Positions 26,801 to 34,603 of a DNA stretch of 64,000 nucleotides are shown piece after piece; the stretch's first letter is position 1, and each line of letters opens with the position of its first letter. This DNA comes from Nostoc sp. UHCC 0870 (GTDB lineage Bacteria; Cyanobacteriota; Cyanobacteriia; Cyanobacteriales; Nostocaceae): positions 4,290,001 through 4,354,000 of the forward strand of contig NZ_CP091913.1 of assembly GCF_022063185.1 (NCBI RefSeq), written 5' to 3'. A program made the translations under genes and the position numbers. A model generated the notes under the pieces. It ran no database searches. It saw only the letters and a list, made by a program, of their open reading frames with translations, and was not told the origin of the DNA.

Positions 26801-27161
26801 TAGTGAAAGTCCTGCTGTACCCATACCTAAACCCTCAGTTAAGCCAAAAGAAGATTCCATGAAAAATATCATGGAACACGATTTGAAAACTGAAGAACAA
26901 GTACAATCTTCTGAGTCAACTACTTCTGACTCTGCAACGCCTCAAAGAGACTTTTATTCACCTGTCACCGACGACGAATTCACCACCATCATCAATATGT
27001 TGGAATTAAACAGAGTTCAGTATCAAAAGCTGAACGCAAACAACGCACGCATAACTAAAAATCACACAGATTTCTTAAAAGCCAGACAAGATTTTAGTAA
27101 GCAACTGAGTGAAATCATTCAATTACAAATGGTCTGCGCCGAAGATTTATTGAATGAATAA
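23820..27161 (+). CDS. hglC: HglC: chain-length-factor-like KS plus acyltransferase
   Basis: A 1113-residue PKS protein from ATG 23820 (a GTG directly before it is possible). Residues ~10-470 have a ketosynthase fold, but the active Cys is replaced: TAVETSAFKAL has Glu where HglE and HglD have DAACASS. The first His motif is VEVCASGI instead of EAHGTGT. Only the second His motif VKANIGHTF is kept. This is the pattern of a chain-length factor. Residues ~560-900 form an acyltransferase with nucleophile Ser in VFGYSLGETS (Tyr replaces the usual His before it). The tail has a long helical segment (about 1050-1110) like the helical linkers of HglE. There is no carrier domain. Likely partner of HglD. 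Confidence 0.9.
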   Translation: MFEQENNNTGKIAIVGMDAFFGECNSLDAFERSIYDGKQHFIPLPPKRWYGIETQQELLQKYGLLEGKAPVGAYIKEFDIDTLAYKIPPNEVEKLNPQQLLLLTVADRALKDAKIPEGSNVAVIIATETELSVHQLQQRWDSSWQVKDGLNAAEITLPPEKIAQLETIVKDSVHHQVDIGEYLSYIGNITANRISSLWNFTGPSFTLTAVETSAFKALEVAQMLLMTEEVDAVVVGAVDLAGGVENVLLRSQSEKINTGTNTLSYDQKANGWTPGEGAGVVVLKRHEQALENGDRIYAVIDAISIGQSHSNIDEGCQKALKTALIQPEQVNYVEVCASGIPQEDEAEIAGLTKAYPSVGNGLHCAIGSVKANIGHTFVASGIASLIKTALCLYYRYIPATPNWSGVKTPEAFEGSPFYVATESRPWFLSKNAPRRIAAINGIGSDGSYAHVILSEEVKEQERPHRYLQQAPFYLFPVVADDRASLMSALDSLQKSIKESDSLSESASQAFNAYQQQSQAQYAISITGRNKKELLREIESARKGINGAFDRGIDWQTPVGSYFTANPLGKKGEVAYVYPAAVNSYVGIGRNLFRLFPKLHDNPFVQSIYKRAADVERLVFPRSLSKFTTRELEKLEKKLLEDSLAMFEAEMFFTRLITTVIRDDFQVQPKYVFGYSLGETSMMVAQGVWSNFYEGSSSFNSSALFGDRLSGPKNAVREYWGLPKSTTALGDNLWGNYVLMASPVQVRDAIRNETRVYLTQINTPEEVLIAGEPAACQRVIKTIGCNAFPAPFDHVIHCQTMRSEFDELVKLNTLPSQEIPGVVFYSAAEYQTITLESGVIARSIATGLSQELDFPKLVNRIYEDGTKIFIEAGAGSVCSRWIDKILEDQEHITVSLNRRGMDDHSSIVKALGKLLSHRVNLDLSPLYSPVTATTKSNKTMLRTITLGGESITEKILTEENRQLFQAIAEKRQPKQPLFSDSLGINSLNFLQSITNSESPAVPIPKPSVKPKEDSMKNIMEHDLKTEEQVQSSESTTSDSATPQRDFYSPVTDDEFTTIINMLELNRVQYQKLNANNARITKNHTDFLKARQDFSKQLSEIIQLQMVCAEDLLNE

Positions 27162-27175
27162 GCTAAGTAATCAAA

Positions 27176-27233
27176 GTTCGTAGTAAGGACTTTAGTCCTT
27201 CTTCTTTAAGGACTGAAGTCCTTACTACAAACC
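27176..27233. mobile_element. GTAGTAAGGAC inverted-repeat element, copy 2
   Basis: GTTCGTAGTAAGGACTTTAG and CTGAAGTCCTTACTACAAACC are near-perfect inverted arms in the hglC-hglA gap, starting 14 bp after the hglC stop. Same family as 6293-6353 and 58177-58235. Confidence 0.8.
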
Positions 27234-27271
27234 AGACTGGAATTAATTGCATATCGTGCGAGGGAACGACT

Positions 27272-28930
27272 GTGACGACTGTGGATACGATTATAAATAA
27301 ACATGATAATGGTCTGGGCTTTTCTAGCCATACCTACAATCACAATCTAGTCTGGAAAGGTTCTTTAGATTGTGTAGCTTTTGAACGAACAGATATCAAA
27401 ACTAAATTACTGGCTTTAGATAAACCTTGTTACGTTGTCAAAGTCGCAGGTAAAGTTGGCGTAACTAATGATGGTTATTTAGCACCATCTGAACATGGCG
27501 TATTAGGACAATTAGAGCTATTAACATCAATTGCACCCATCCCCAGCCAACAGTTAGGCGACCCTAGTTTTCTCTCAGCTTACGGCGTGAAATATGCCTA
27601 TATGACTGGAGCAATGGCTGGCGGTCTTGCGTCAGTAGCAATGGTCATTGCATTAGGTAGAAATAAAATTTTGAGTTCTTTTGGTGCAGGTGGTTTAACA
27701 CCCGATACCATAGAAGCAGCCATTAATAAAATTCAGCAAGCCTTACCTCATAGCCCCTACGCATTCAATTTAATTCACAGTCCTAATGATATGGCAGTCG
27801 AACGCCGGGCTGTGGATTTATATTTGAGATATGGGGTGAAAGTTGTTGAAGCTTCGGCATTTTTAGACTTAACTCCTAACATCGTTTATTACCGAGTTGC
27901 GGGACTAAGTTTAAATGATGCGAATCAAATTGAAATCAAAAATAAAGTCATTGCGAAAATTTCTCGCCGCGAAGTAGCGAGTAAATTTATGCAGCCAGCA
28001 CCACCGAGAATCCTGCAAGAATTGCTGGAACAAGGTTTAATTACTGAGTTACAAGCTAAACTTGCAGCGAAAGTTCCAATGGCTGATGATATTACTGTCG
28101 AAGCTGATTCTGGTGGACATACTGATAATCGTCCTTTGGTTTGTTTGCTCCCTTCAATGATTGCTTTAAGGGACGAAATCCAAGCTCAATATCATTATCC
28201 CCAAGCAATTAGAATTGGCGCAGCCGGCGGAATTGCTACCCCAGAATCAGCCTTAGCAGCTTTTATGATGGGTGCTGCTTATGTAGTTACTGGTTCGGTG
28301 AATCAAGCTTGTGTTGAATCTGGTGCTTGTGAGCATACCAAGAAATTATTAGCTCAAGCGGAAATGGCTGATGTAACTATGGCCCCCGCAGGCGATATGT
28401 TTGAAATGGGCGTGAAGGTACAAGTTCTCAAACGGGCGACAATGTTCCCCATGCGAGCGCAAAAACTGTATGAATTGTACCGCAGTTATAACTCAATTGA
28501 AGAAATTCCTCTGGCAGAAAGAGAGAAGTTAGAAAAACAAGTTTTCCGCAAAACTATTGCTGAGGTTTGGGAAGGAACTGCTGCTTACTTATCACAAAAA
28601 AATCCTGAAAAGTTAGGTAAAGCAGTTAATAATCCTAAACTGAAAATGGCTTTAATTTTTCGGTGGTATTTAGGATTATCTTCTCGTTGGTCTATTGGGG
28701 CTGAAAAAGGTAGAGAAGTTGATTATCAAATTTGGTGTGGCCCAGCAATGGGAAGTTTTAATGACTGGGTGCGTGGTTCTTATTTAGCTGAAGCACATAA
28801 TCGTCATGTTGTTGATGTTGCTGATCATATTATGACGGGAGCAGCGTTTTTATATCGCATTCAAAGTTTGAAATTACAAGGAATGCAAATTCCTGATTTC
28901 TATATGCAATATCGTCCAGTTCGTTCTTAA
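27272..28930 (+). CDS. hglA: PfaD-like enoyl reductase HglA
   Basis: A 552-residue FMN-dependent enoyl reductase of the PfaD/2-nitropropane-dioxygenase family. It begins at GTG 27272 with GAGGGA upstream. Visible family features: YMTGAMAGGLASVAMVIAL, SFGAGGLTPDTIEAAI, YAFNLIHSPNDMAVE near the flavin site, the catalytic-face region VEADSGGHTDNRP, and the phosphate-binding GAAGGIATPESALAAFMMGA...VTGSVNQA. Pfa synthases use such a protein in trans to reduce enoyl-ACP, so here it should fully reduce the chain after the KR-DH step. It lies between hglC and hglB, as in Anabaena (alr5356). Confidence 0.87.
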   Translation: MTTVDTIINKHDNGLGFSSHTYNHNLVWKGSLDCVAFERTDIKTKLLALDKPCYVVKVAGKVGVTNDGYLAPSEHGVLGQLELLTSIAPIPSQQLGDPSFLSAYGVKYAYMTGAMAGGLASVAMVIALGRNKILSSFGAGGLTPDTIEAAINKIQQALPHSPYAFNLIHSPNDMAVERRAVDLYLRYGVKVVEASAFLDLTPNIVYYRVAGLSLNDANQIEIKNKVIAKISRREVASKFMQPAPPRILQELLEQGLITELQAKLAAKVPMADDITVEADSGGHTDNRPLVCLLPSMIALRDEIQAQYHYPQAIRIGAAGGIATPESALAAFMMGAAYVVTGSVNQACVESGACEHTKKLLAQAEMADVTMAPAGDMFEMGVKVQVLKRATMFPMRAQKLYELYRSYNSIEEIPLAEREKLEKQVFRKTIAEVWEGTAAYLSQKNPEKLGKAVNNPKLKMALIFRWYLGLSSRWSIGAEKGREVDYQIWCGPAMGSFNDWVRGSYLAEAHNRHVVDVADHIMTGAAFLYRIQSLKLQGMQIPDFYMQYRPVRS

Positions 28931-28934
28931 GAAA

Positions 28935-28972
28935 TAGGGGTGTAGGGGTATAGGGGTATAGGGGTGTAAGGG
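28935..28972. repeat. Octamer tandem repeat between hglA and hglB
   Basis: GGGGTGTA/GGGGTATA units in tandem, the same type as the array at 9000-9083 between hgdC and hgdA. Confidence 0.8.
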
Positions 28973-29001
28973 ACGCGTAGAAAATTATTGGAGAATTGAA
29001 A

Positions 29002-30534
29002 ATGACTGTAACACAATCTTATAGTGCAGCAGAGATTCAAGCTTGGATGGTGTCTCATCTGGCTGAGTTACTAGCAGTAGAAGCTGATGAAATTGACCCT
29101 AGTATTAATTTAGAAAGCTATGGTTTGGATTCTGCTCAAGCCATGACTATGGTGAGTCAACTTGAGAAATTATTAGGCTTTCAACCGTCTCCTTTGTTGT
29201 TGTGGCATTATCCCACAATTGAATCATTATCACAGCGTTTAGCTGAGGAAGTGGAAGAAAAATCAGATGTACAAGACACAGGTGTTGTACGTCCAAAAAA
29301 TACTTCTAGTCTCAACGCTGATACCCCCACTTTGAACTTACAGGCTGAAGCTGTTCTTGACCCTACAATTCATCCTGGTGGTGCTATTCCTGTTGCTTTA
29401 CCTGTAACTCAACCGAAGAAAGTATTTTTAACTGGTTCTACCGGGTTTTTAGGTGCTTTCATTATTCGGGAATTGCTCAAGCAAACTCAGGCTGATATCT
29501 ATTGTTTGGTGCGTGCTGCTAACCTGGACGAAGCTGATAGTAAGCTGCAAAAGAATTTAGAACGCTATGGAATTTGTCAGGATGGGAGTAAGTCTAGAGT
29601 TATCCCTGTGATTGGTGATTTATCTGAACCGTTGTTAGGTTTAAGTTCTACACAGTTTCAAACTTTAGCGGCGGAAATTGACACTATTTATCATAGTGGT
29701 GCTTTGTTAAATTATGTTTTCCCTTACTCAGCATTAAAAGCTGCTAACGTTTTGGGAACTCAAGAGGTTTTGCGCTTGGCTTGTCAGGTGAAAGTGAAGC
29801 CTGTGCATTATGTTTCTAGTGTGGCGGTGTTTGAATCTCCTGTCTATGCTGGCCAGGTAGTAAAAGAAGATGATGATTTCAGCCATTGGGAAGGGATTTA
29901 TCTGGGTTACTCCCAAACTAAATGGGTTGCAGAAAAGTTAGTCAAGATTGCGAGCGATCGCGGTTTACCTGTTACTATTCATAGACCCCCCCTCATCGCT
30001 GCTGACAGTGAGACAGGTATCGGTAACACCCACGACTTTATCAATTTGATGGTTAAGGGTTGTCTGCAAATGGGATATTTCCCGGAAGTGGAATATATGT
30101 TGGATATGTCCCCTGTAGATTATGTCAGCAAAGCGATTGTACATCTATCGATGCAAAAAGATGCGATCGGTCAAGCTTTCCACTTACAACATCCCGAACC
30201 CGTAGGTTTGAATGTCTTAGTTGACTGGGTACGCTCTTTTGGTTATGACATTAACATCATTCCCTACGAAGAATGGCAAGCTAAGTTAATTGAAAGTGCA
30301 ACCTCTACAGATAATCCTTTGTATACTTTGCGTCCTTTCCTCTTAGAGCGTTGGTCTGATGAGCAATTAACTATTCCCGATTTGTACCTGAAAGCTAGAA
30401 GACCTCACATTAGTTGTGAAGAAACTGTGAAGGCTTTGGCTGGTAGTGATGTTGCTTGTGCGCCAATTGATTCTAAGTTATTCATGACCTACATCGCGTA
30501 CTTACTTCAGAGTGGTTTTTTGACTCTGGCTTAG
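29002..30534 (+). CDS. hglB: HglB (HetM): acyl carrier plus thioester reductase
   Basis: A 510-residue protein from ATG 29002, with GGAG upstream; a TTG two codons earlier is unlikely. Residues ~10-95 are an acyl carrier domain with Ser44 in YGLDSAQAMTMV. Residues ~135-505 are a thioester reductase (Myxococcus/Lys2-type SDR): VFLTGSTGFLGAFIIRELL binds NADPH, then HSGALLNYVFPYSALKAANV, HYVSSVAVFES, and YSQTKWVAEKL with the catalytic Tyr-x3-Lys. It accepts the finished chain and releases it reductively as aldehyde or alcohol, which fits the alcohol end that is later glycosylated. Loaded by HetI. Mutants in Anabaena (hglB/hetM) lack glycolipid. Confidence 0.92.
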   Translation: MTVTQSYSAAEIQAWMVSHLAELLAVEADEIDPSINLESYGLDSAQAMTMVSQLEKLLGFQPSPLLLWHYPTIESLSQRLAEEVEEKSDVQDTGVVRPKNTSSLNADTPTLNLQAEAVLDPTIHPGGAIPVALPVTQPKKVFLTGSTGFLGAFIIRELLKQTQADIYCLVRAANLDEADSKLQKNLERYGICQDGSKSRVIPVIGDLSEPLLGLSSTQFQTLAAEIDTIYHSGALLNYVFPYSALKAANVLGTQEVLRLACQVKVKPVHYVSSVAVFESPVYAGQVVKEDDDFSHWEGIYLGYSQTKWVAEKLVKIASDRGLPVTIHRPPLIAADSETGIGNTHDFINLMVKGCLQMGYFPEVEYMLDMSPVDYVSKAIVHLSMQKDAIGQAFHLQHPEPVGLNVLVDWVRSFGYDINIIPYEEWQAKLIESATSTDNPLYTLRPFLLERWSDEQLTIPDLYLKARRPHISCEETVKALAGSDVACAPIDSKLFMTYIAYLLQSGFLTLA

Positions 30535-31082
30535 GAGAGATTTAACGCAGAGTAGCGCGGAGGTAAACGCGGAGGTACGCGGAGAGGTTACAAAAAATTA
30601 AATTTTATGCGTCCATGACCCAGTTTCGACAAGAGGCTGGGTTTTTCTTGTGATTGTCTAGCACTACTCCCTGTCACCTGTCCCCTGTCACCTGTCCCCA
30701 GTCCCCAGTCCCCTGTCACCTATAAATAAGTTTGCTATTAACACTAGCTTCATAAAATAAATGCTATAAATGAAGTTGATATAAAGTTAAACCTCACTGA
30801 ACAAATCCTTGACTGTATGCCTGTACTGCAACAGAAGGCGATCAACACTGTTATAGGTCTATTTTCCTAAATTTTCTGCAATATGAGTGCAGTCTCCCAG
30901 CTTAAGTTCTCTAAGCAAGTATGAAGTGTAGCTGTCTTTATCGCATTTAGTTGTAGATGGGTGGGTAGTTGTTCTGATGGTTTGAACTGTATGTGTCTCT
31001 GTCTGAATTAGGCTGCACAGAGTTTATCAACTGTATCATGCGTGAATCCTGCCAATCAGAATACAGGTACTAGCAGGTTATA
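30535..31082. other. hglB-hetN intergenic region
   Basis: After a CGCGGAGGTAAACGCGGAGG repeat and the terminator at 30618 comes a CCCCTGTCACCTG-type tandem run (30668-30722). About 360 bp of non-repetitive DNA follow up to hetN and must carry its own promoter. No recognisable regulator site was found. Confidence 0.5.
30618..30646 (+). terminator. Rho-independent terminator after hglB
   Basis: ACCCAG, 13-base loop, CTGGGT, then TTTT. It ends ~110 bp after the hglB stop and separates the PKS genes from hetN. Short stem, so moderate strength. Confidence 0.75.
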
Positions 31083-31937
31083 ATGACAACTCTCACAGGT
31101 AAGACAGTCCTCTTGACCGATGCCTCACGCGGTCTTGGTTTGCACATTGCTCACGCTCTGGCTAAAGAGCAGGCAACAGTGGTGTGTGTTTCTCGTTCCC
31201 CTTCAGGATTAGAGCAAATTTGTCAAGCAATCAATGCCGCAGGTGGTCGGGCTATCTCTATTCCTTTCGATATCACCAATGTAGCACAATTATCATCTCT
31301 AATTCAGCAGGTTCACGCAACTGTCGGCCATGTTGATATTTTAATCAATAATGCTGGCATAGAAATTAATAGTGCTTTCGCAGATTATTCGCTATCAGAA
31401 ATTCAGTCTGTCTTCAAAACTAATCTATTGGCTGCTATGGAATTAACTCGTTTATTACTCCCCAACATGATGGAACGAGGTAGCGGCCGCATTGTTAACA
31501 TTGCTTCGCTGGCCGGTAAAAAAGGTATTGCTTTTAACAGCATTTATTCTGCCAGTAAAGCAGGTTTGATTATGTGGGCTGATGCCGTCCGTCAAGAGTT
31601 AGCTGGCCGCGATGTGGATATTTCCGTCGTTTGCCCAGGATATATTTCTGAAACTGGTATGACTATTGATCCGTGTGTATCTGCACCCAAGTTAGCGGGT
31701 ACGAGTACGCCTAAACTAGGTTTAAATGCGGTAATGCGTGCAATTAAAGGCAAGCACACCCAAATCATTGTCAATCACAATCCAATTATGGAAGGTTTGA
31801 CGAAATTGATGTTAGCTATGGGACAAATTGCTCCCACTGCGGTTGATACGCTTTATCGCTGGTTGGATATAGTGAATTTCAACCAAAGACGGGCAGAAAA
31901 TAGGCGTAATTTTAGGTATGCTGCTATTGGACGTTAA
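31083..31937 (+). CDS. hetN: HetN, heterocyst pattern suppressor (SDR family)
   Basis: A 284-residue classical short-chain dehydrogenase. The cofactor motif is LLTDASRGLGLHIA (TDxSxGLG instead of the usual TGxSxGIG). INNAG follows, then Ser of the IASLAG strand, with Tyr155 and Lys159 in YSASK as catalytic pair. Residues 132-136 read RGSGR. In Anabaena the ERGSGR segment of HetN, like the PatS pentapeptide, suppresses heterocyst differentiation around existing heterocysts by acting on HetR. The reductase chemistry is not needed for that. Its place next to hglB and opposite hetI is the known Anabaena order. It is transcribed separately from hglB judging by the terminator and 500-bp gap. Confidence 0.93.
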   Translation: MTTLTGKTVLLTDASRGLGLHIAHALAKEQATVVCVSRSPSGLEQICQAINAAGGRAISIPFDITNVAQLSSLIQQVHATVGHVDILINNAGIEINSAFADYSLSEIQSVFKTNLLAAMELTRLLLPNMMERGSGRIVNIASLAGKKGIAFNSIYSASKAGLIMWADAVRQELAGRDVDISVVCPGYISETGMTIDPCVSAPKLAGTSTPKLGLNAVMRAIKGKHTQIIVNHNPIMEGLTKLMLAMGQIAPTAVDTLYRWLDIVNFNQRRAENRRNFRYAAIGR

Positions 31938-31979
31938 TAAAAATGACAGTCGGCTGATTCGGGGAAATGGCTTAGATGG

Positions 31980-32684
31980 TTAATACTGCCAATACTTTAG
32001 CTCCCAGCCACAACCCGCCACAGCAAGAGCAGCAACATAATTACAATCAGGCACTAGCTCTAGGAGACTCCAAGCTTGCGATGTCTGTAACCTAGCTGGT
32101 TCTGTGGGAGTTAGTGCTATCTCAATTTGTTCTAATTGTGCTAGTCCATCACCAGTGGCTTTTAAATAAGCTTCTTTACAAGTCCAATAACGGAAAAAAA
32201 CTTTTTGTTTTTGATCGTCAGGTAGCGATCGCATTAAATCATATTCTTTTGGTAGAAAAAACCTTTGAGCTAAAGCTTCTACATCCGACATCGGACGCAT
32301 AAACTCTAAATCCACACCAATTTGACGAGTATAATTCACCGCACACAAAGCTAAATTTTGGGAGTGCGACAAGTTAAACAACAAGCCACTGTGCTGTAAA
32401 CTTGCGGCTAACAATGGTTTACCACGGGCTTCATAATCAAATTTGACTAGTTCTGGGTCAATTCCCAAATAGCCGCCTAATATCTGCCTGAGAATACCAC
32501 GACCCGCAATAAAACGTTGCCGATGTTCAGGAAAATAAAATCTGTTAGCACGAGTCAGTTCATCGCTAGATAAGGTTGCTGTTAAATTCTCTAACTCTGA
32601 TTCTGTTCTATCAAGATGAAATTGCCAAACATGAACCTCATCTGGTAATAAGTTTAAATTTTTGGGTGCAGGTAGCCAGGTCAT
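31980..32684 (-). CDS. hetI: HetI, 4'-phosphopantetheinyl transferase
   Basis: A 234-residue Sfp-type phosphopantetheinyl transferase. Visible motifs: NLSHSQNLALCAV, IGVDLEFMRP with the magnesium-binding Asp and Glu, and FRYWTCKEAYLKATGDGL. It converts apo carrier domains (HglE, HglB, probably the fatty-acid ACP too) to holo form, using coenzyme A in the cytoplasm. It converges with hetN, with only 42 bp between the stops. The ATG start is followed by the LPAPKNLNLLPDEVHVW opening typical of cyanobacterial members. Confidence 0.93.
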   Translation of the reverse strand: MTWLPAPKNLNLLPDEVHVWQFHLDRTESELENLTATLSSDELTRANRFYFPEHRQRFIAGRGILRQILGGYLGIDPELVKFDYEARGKPLLAASLQHSGLLFNLSHSQNLALCAVNYTRQIGVDLEFMRPMSDVEALAQRFFLPKEYDLMRSLPDDQKQKVFFRYWTCKEAYLKATGDGLAQLEQIEIALTPTEPARLQTSQAWSLLELVPDCNYVAALAVAGCGWELKYWQY

Positions 32685-32787
32685 TGGGGACTGGGGACTG
32701 GGGATTGGGGACTGGGGATTGGAGACTGGGGAAACGCTGTGACGCGCCCCGCAAGCTCAGTCGAGCCGCGTCAGTTGAACTGACTTT

Positions 32788-32868
32788 TCACGTTATGTGG
32801 AAAAGCTAACGCGAAACCTAACTCCCTCTTTCCCTAGTAGGGAAGGGGGAAAAGTTAAAGCCTCTCTC
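32788..32868 (-). repeat. Dispersed repeat, copy B (inverted copy of 1648-1731)
   Basis: Starts TCACGTTATGTGGAAAAG and contains CTTTCCCTAGTAGGGAAG before AAAGCCTCTCT. It shares its blocks with the repeat near the window start, in opposite orientation. Upstream, 32685-32735 is a GGGGACTGGGGATT tandem run. Confidence 0.7.
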
Positions 32869-33052
32869 CTTGTAGGGGAGAGGTTTGGAGAGGGGTTTTC
32901 CAGATCCCGTGAAAAGTCAGGTCAGTTAAACGGTGACAGGGGAGAATAAGTAATGACTAATGACAAATAGGCATTTTGGCACACTTATTTGCAAAAGTAT
33001 AGGTATGCTATGGAAGTGGGATAAATTTCGTGTGAAAAGTAATAAAACGTGT

Positions 33053-33084
33053 AATCTCTCAGCTGACTACTGAGGGATTTTTAT
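33053..33084. terminator. Hairpin in the hetI-secreted protein gap
   Basis: AATCTCTCAG, nine-base loop, CTGAGGGATT, then TTTATT. It looks like a terminator in plus orientation, but no plus-strand gene lies just upstream. It may serve an unseen small RNA or the minus-strand gene ending at 33218. Confidence 0.4.
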
Positions 33085-33217
33085 TGAAACCTTATTATAC
33101 TTTTTCTCTATTCATAATTTCAAAATAATATTCCCTTCAAGTATTTATATGGTTGTTAACAGACACTCATTAAATAGAGTTCATTTCCACGCGGTCTAAA
33201 AATTCTCAGTGGGATGT

Positions 33218-34510
33218 TTAAGTTAACTGTTGTCTACGCCTTTTTTTGTAATTGACTAGGCATAATATCAAAGTTAACAAAATAATCGCTTTCAACGCAG
33301 AAGGTTCTACTACCTTCTTCACTTCTGGAATCTGGGTTATGGGAATGTCACATTGTACTTCACTCACTTGACCACTATTCCCAGAACCACCACCAAGATT
33401 TAAATCAGGACATACATAATCGGGAGGTAGTGGTGTTGGTGTCTCAGTAATTTCAGGAACAGATGGAGTAGCAGCTCTAGCTGTACTTGATGGATTGTTT
33501 CTACCACCCAGCAATAGCAGGAATAAAGCCAATAAACCTAGCCCTGCAAAGATTGGGAACAAGCCAGGACGACCTTTTGACGGAGTTGAAAAAACTTCTT
33601 CGCCAGGAATTTCTGCTATGTCTAATACCTTGTCATCGGCTACTGACGGAAGTGTTAAATCAGCAAATGTATCCCCAGGAACTATTTCACCTCTTCCAAC
33701 CAAGTTATCTGGAGGTTGAACTATTTTCCTTCCATACCAACCATCACCTTGTGAATTGGGGGTATAGGGACGAGACATGATTTCCAAAATACTTTTCTTC
33801 AGTTCCGCTTCATTTCCTGTCCGCAAAGCATTTAATCCTTTAGAGAGATTACGCAGATAAAAATCTCTCATATCTGGGTCTAGTCTCAGATCACGAATTT
33901 GTTGTGTTAGGTCAGGAATTTTTGATGCTTCTTCTAAAAAAACACGTCCGAAAGCATATTTAAAATTGAGCAATCCATTCCGTAAATTTTCTCCCTTTAA
34001 TGGCGACCAAGCGAAGTTTTGAGTAACAGCCCCCAAACCACTCACAGGTCTACGACTGACAAGACCTCCCAGTGCATATTGATGGCTATCCAGAACTATT
34101 GGAGATGAGTCTCTCCAAAATGAAGTATAGGGTGTTTGAACAAGATTGGGATTGTTATTATAAAAACCAGCAAACCTACGGTAGTTATCATCTCCACCAG
34201 CTGCTTTCATCAGCATCTCTTGATAGGTAAGTCCACTATTAGATTCAATAATTTTCTGAACTACCCCACCAGTTTTATTACAGCTTAGACCAAATCCCAC
34301 AACACATTCAGGGATTACTCGCATCTTACGCAAACCAGCTTCGTTGTTTTGTAGCTGGAACTGCAATAACTGTGATTCTTGTCCTGGTGGAATCTTTACC
34401 GGCGCGCCAACATTTAGTCCTCGCTGCTGTGCATTAGCTGTCTGGCTAATAATCAGTGCTGTGAGTAAAGACGAACAGACAAGTGTGATATTTTTGATAG
34501 TCGATTTCAA
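33218..34510 (-). CDS. Exported membrane protein with PEP-CTERM-like tail, unknown
   Basis: About 430 residues. The start is probably TTG 34510, giving an N-terminal signal (ITLVCSSLLTALIISQTANA) with GGAGAAGG upstream; a longer TTG frame begins at 34564. The mature region (~280 residues) has no family I recognise. A membrane helix at about 325-345 (LFPIFAGLGLLALFLLLLGG) is followed by a Pro/Thr-rich spacer. The extreme C-terminus reads VEPSALKA, a hydrophobic helix, then KKRRRQQ. This resembles PEP-CTERM/exosortase signals, though the core is VEPSA rather than VPEPS. It is probably cotranscribed with the secreted protein upstream. Confidence 0.6.
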   Translation of the reverse strand: MKSTIKNITLVCSSLLTALIISQTANAQQRGLNVGAPVKIPPGQESQLLQFQLQNNEAGLRKMRVIPECVVGFGLSCNKTGGVVQKIIESNSGLTYQEMLMKAAGGDDNYRRFAGFYNNNPNLVQTPYTSFWRDSSPIVLDSHQYALGGLVSRRPVSGLGAVTQNFAWSPLKGENLRNGLLNFKYAFGRVFLEEASKIPDLTQQIRDLRLDPDMRDFYLRNLSKGLNALRTGNEAELKKSILEIMSRPYTPNSQGDGWYGRKIVQPPDNLVGRGEIVPGDTFADLTLPSVADDKVLDIAEIPGEEVFSTPSKGRPGLFPIFAGLGLLALFLLLLGGRNNPSSTARAATPSVPEITETPTPLPPDYVCPDLNLGGGSGNSGQVSEVQCDIPITQIPEVKKVVEPSALKAIILLTLILCLVNYKKRRRQQLT

Positions 34511-34603
34511 CAAGACCCTTCTCCGGTAGATGACACAGAATAATTGAATGCTTGGTAAGAGCAATTAATGAGGCTGGAAAATCTCTATGTGAGAGATAGA
34601 TAA

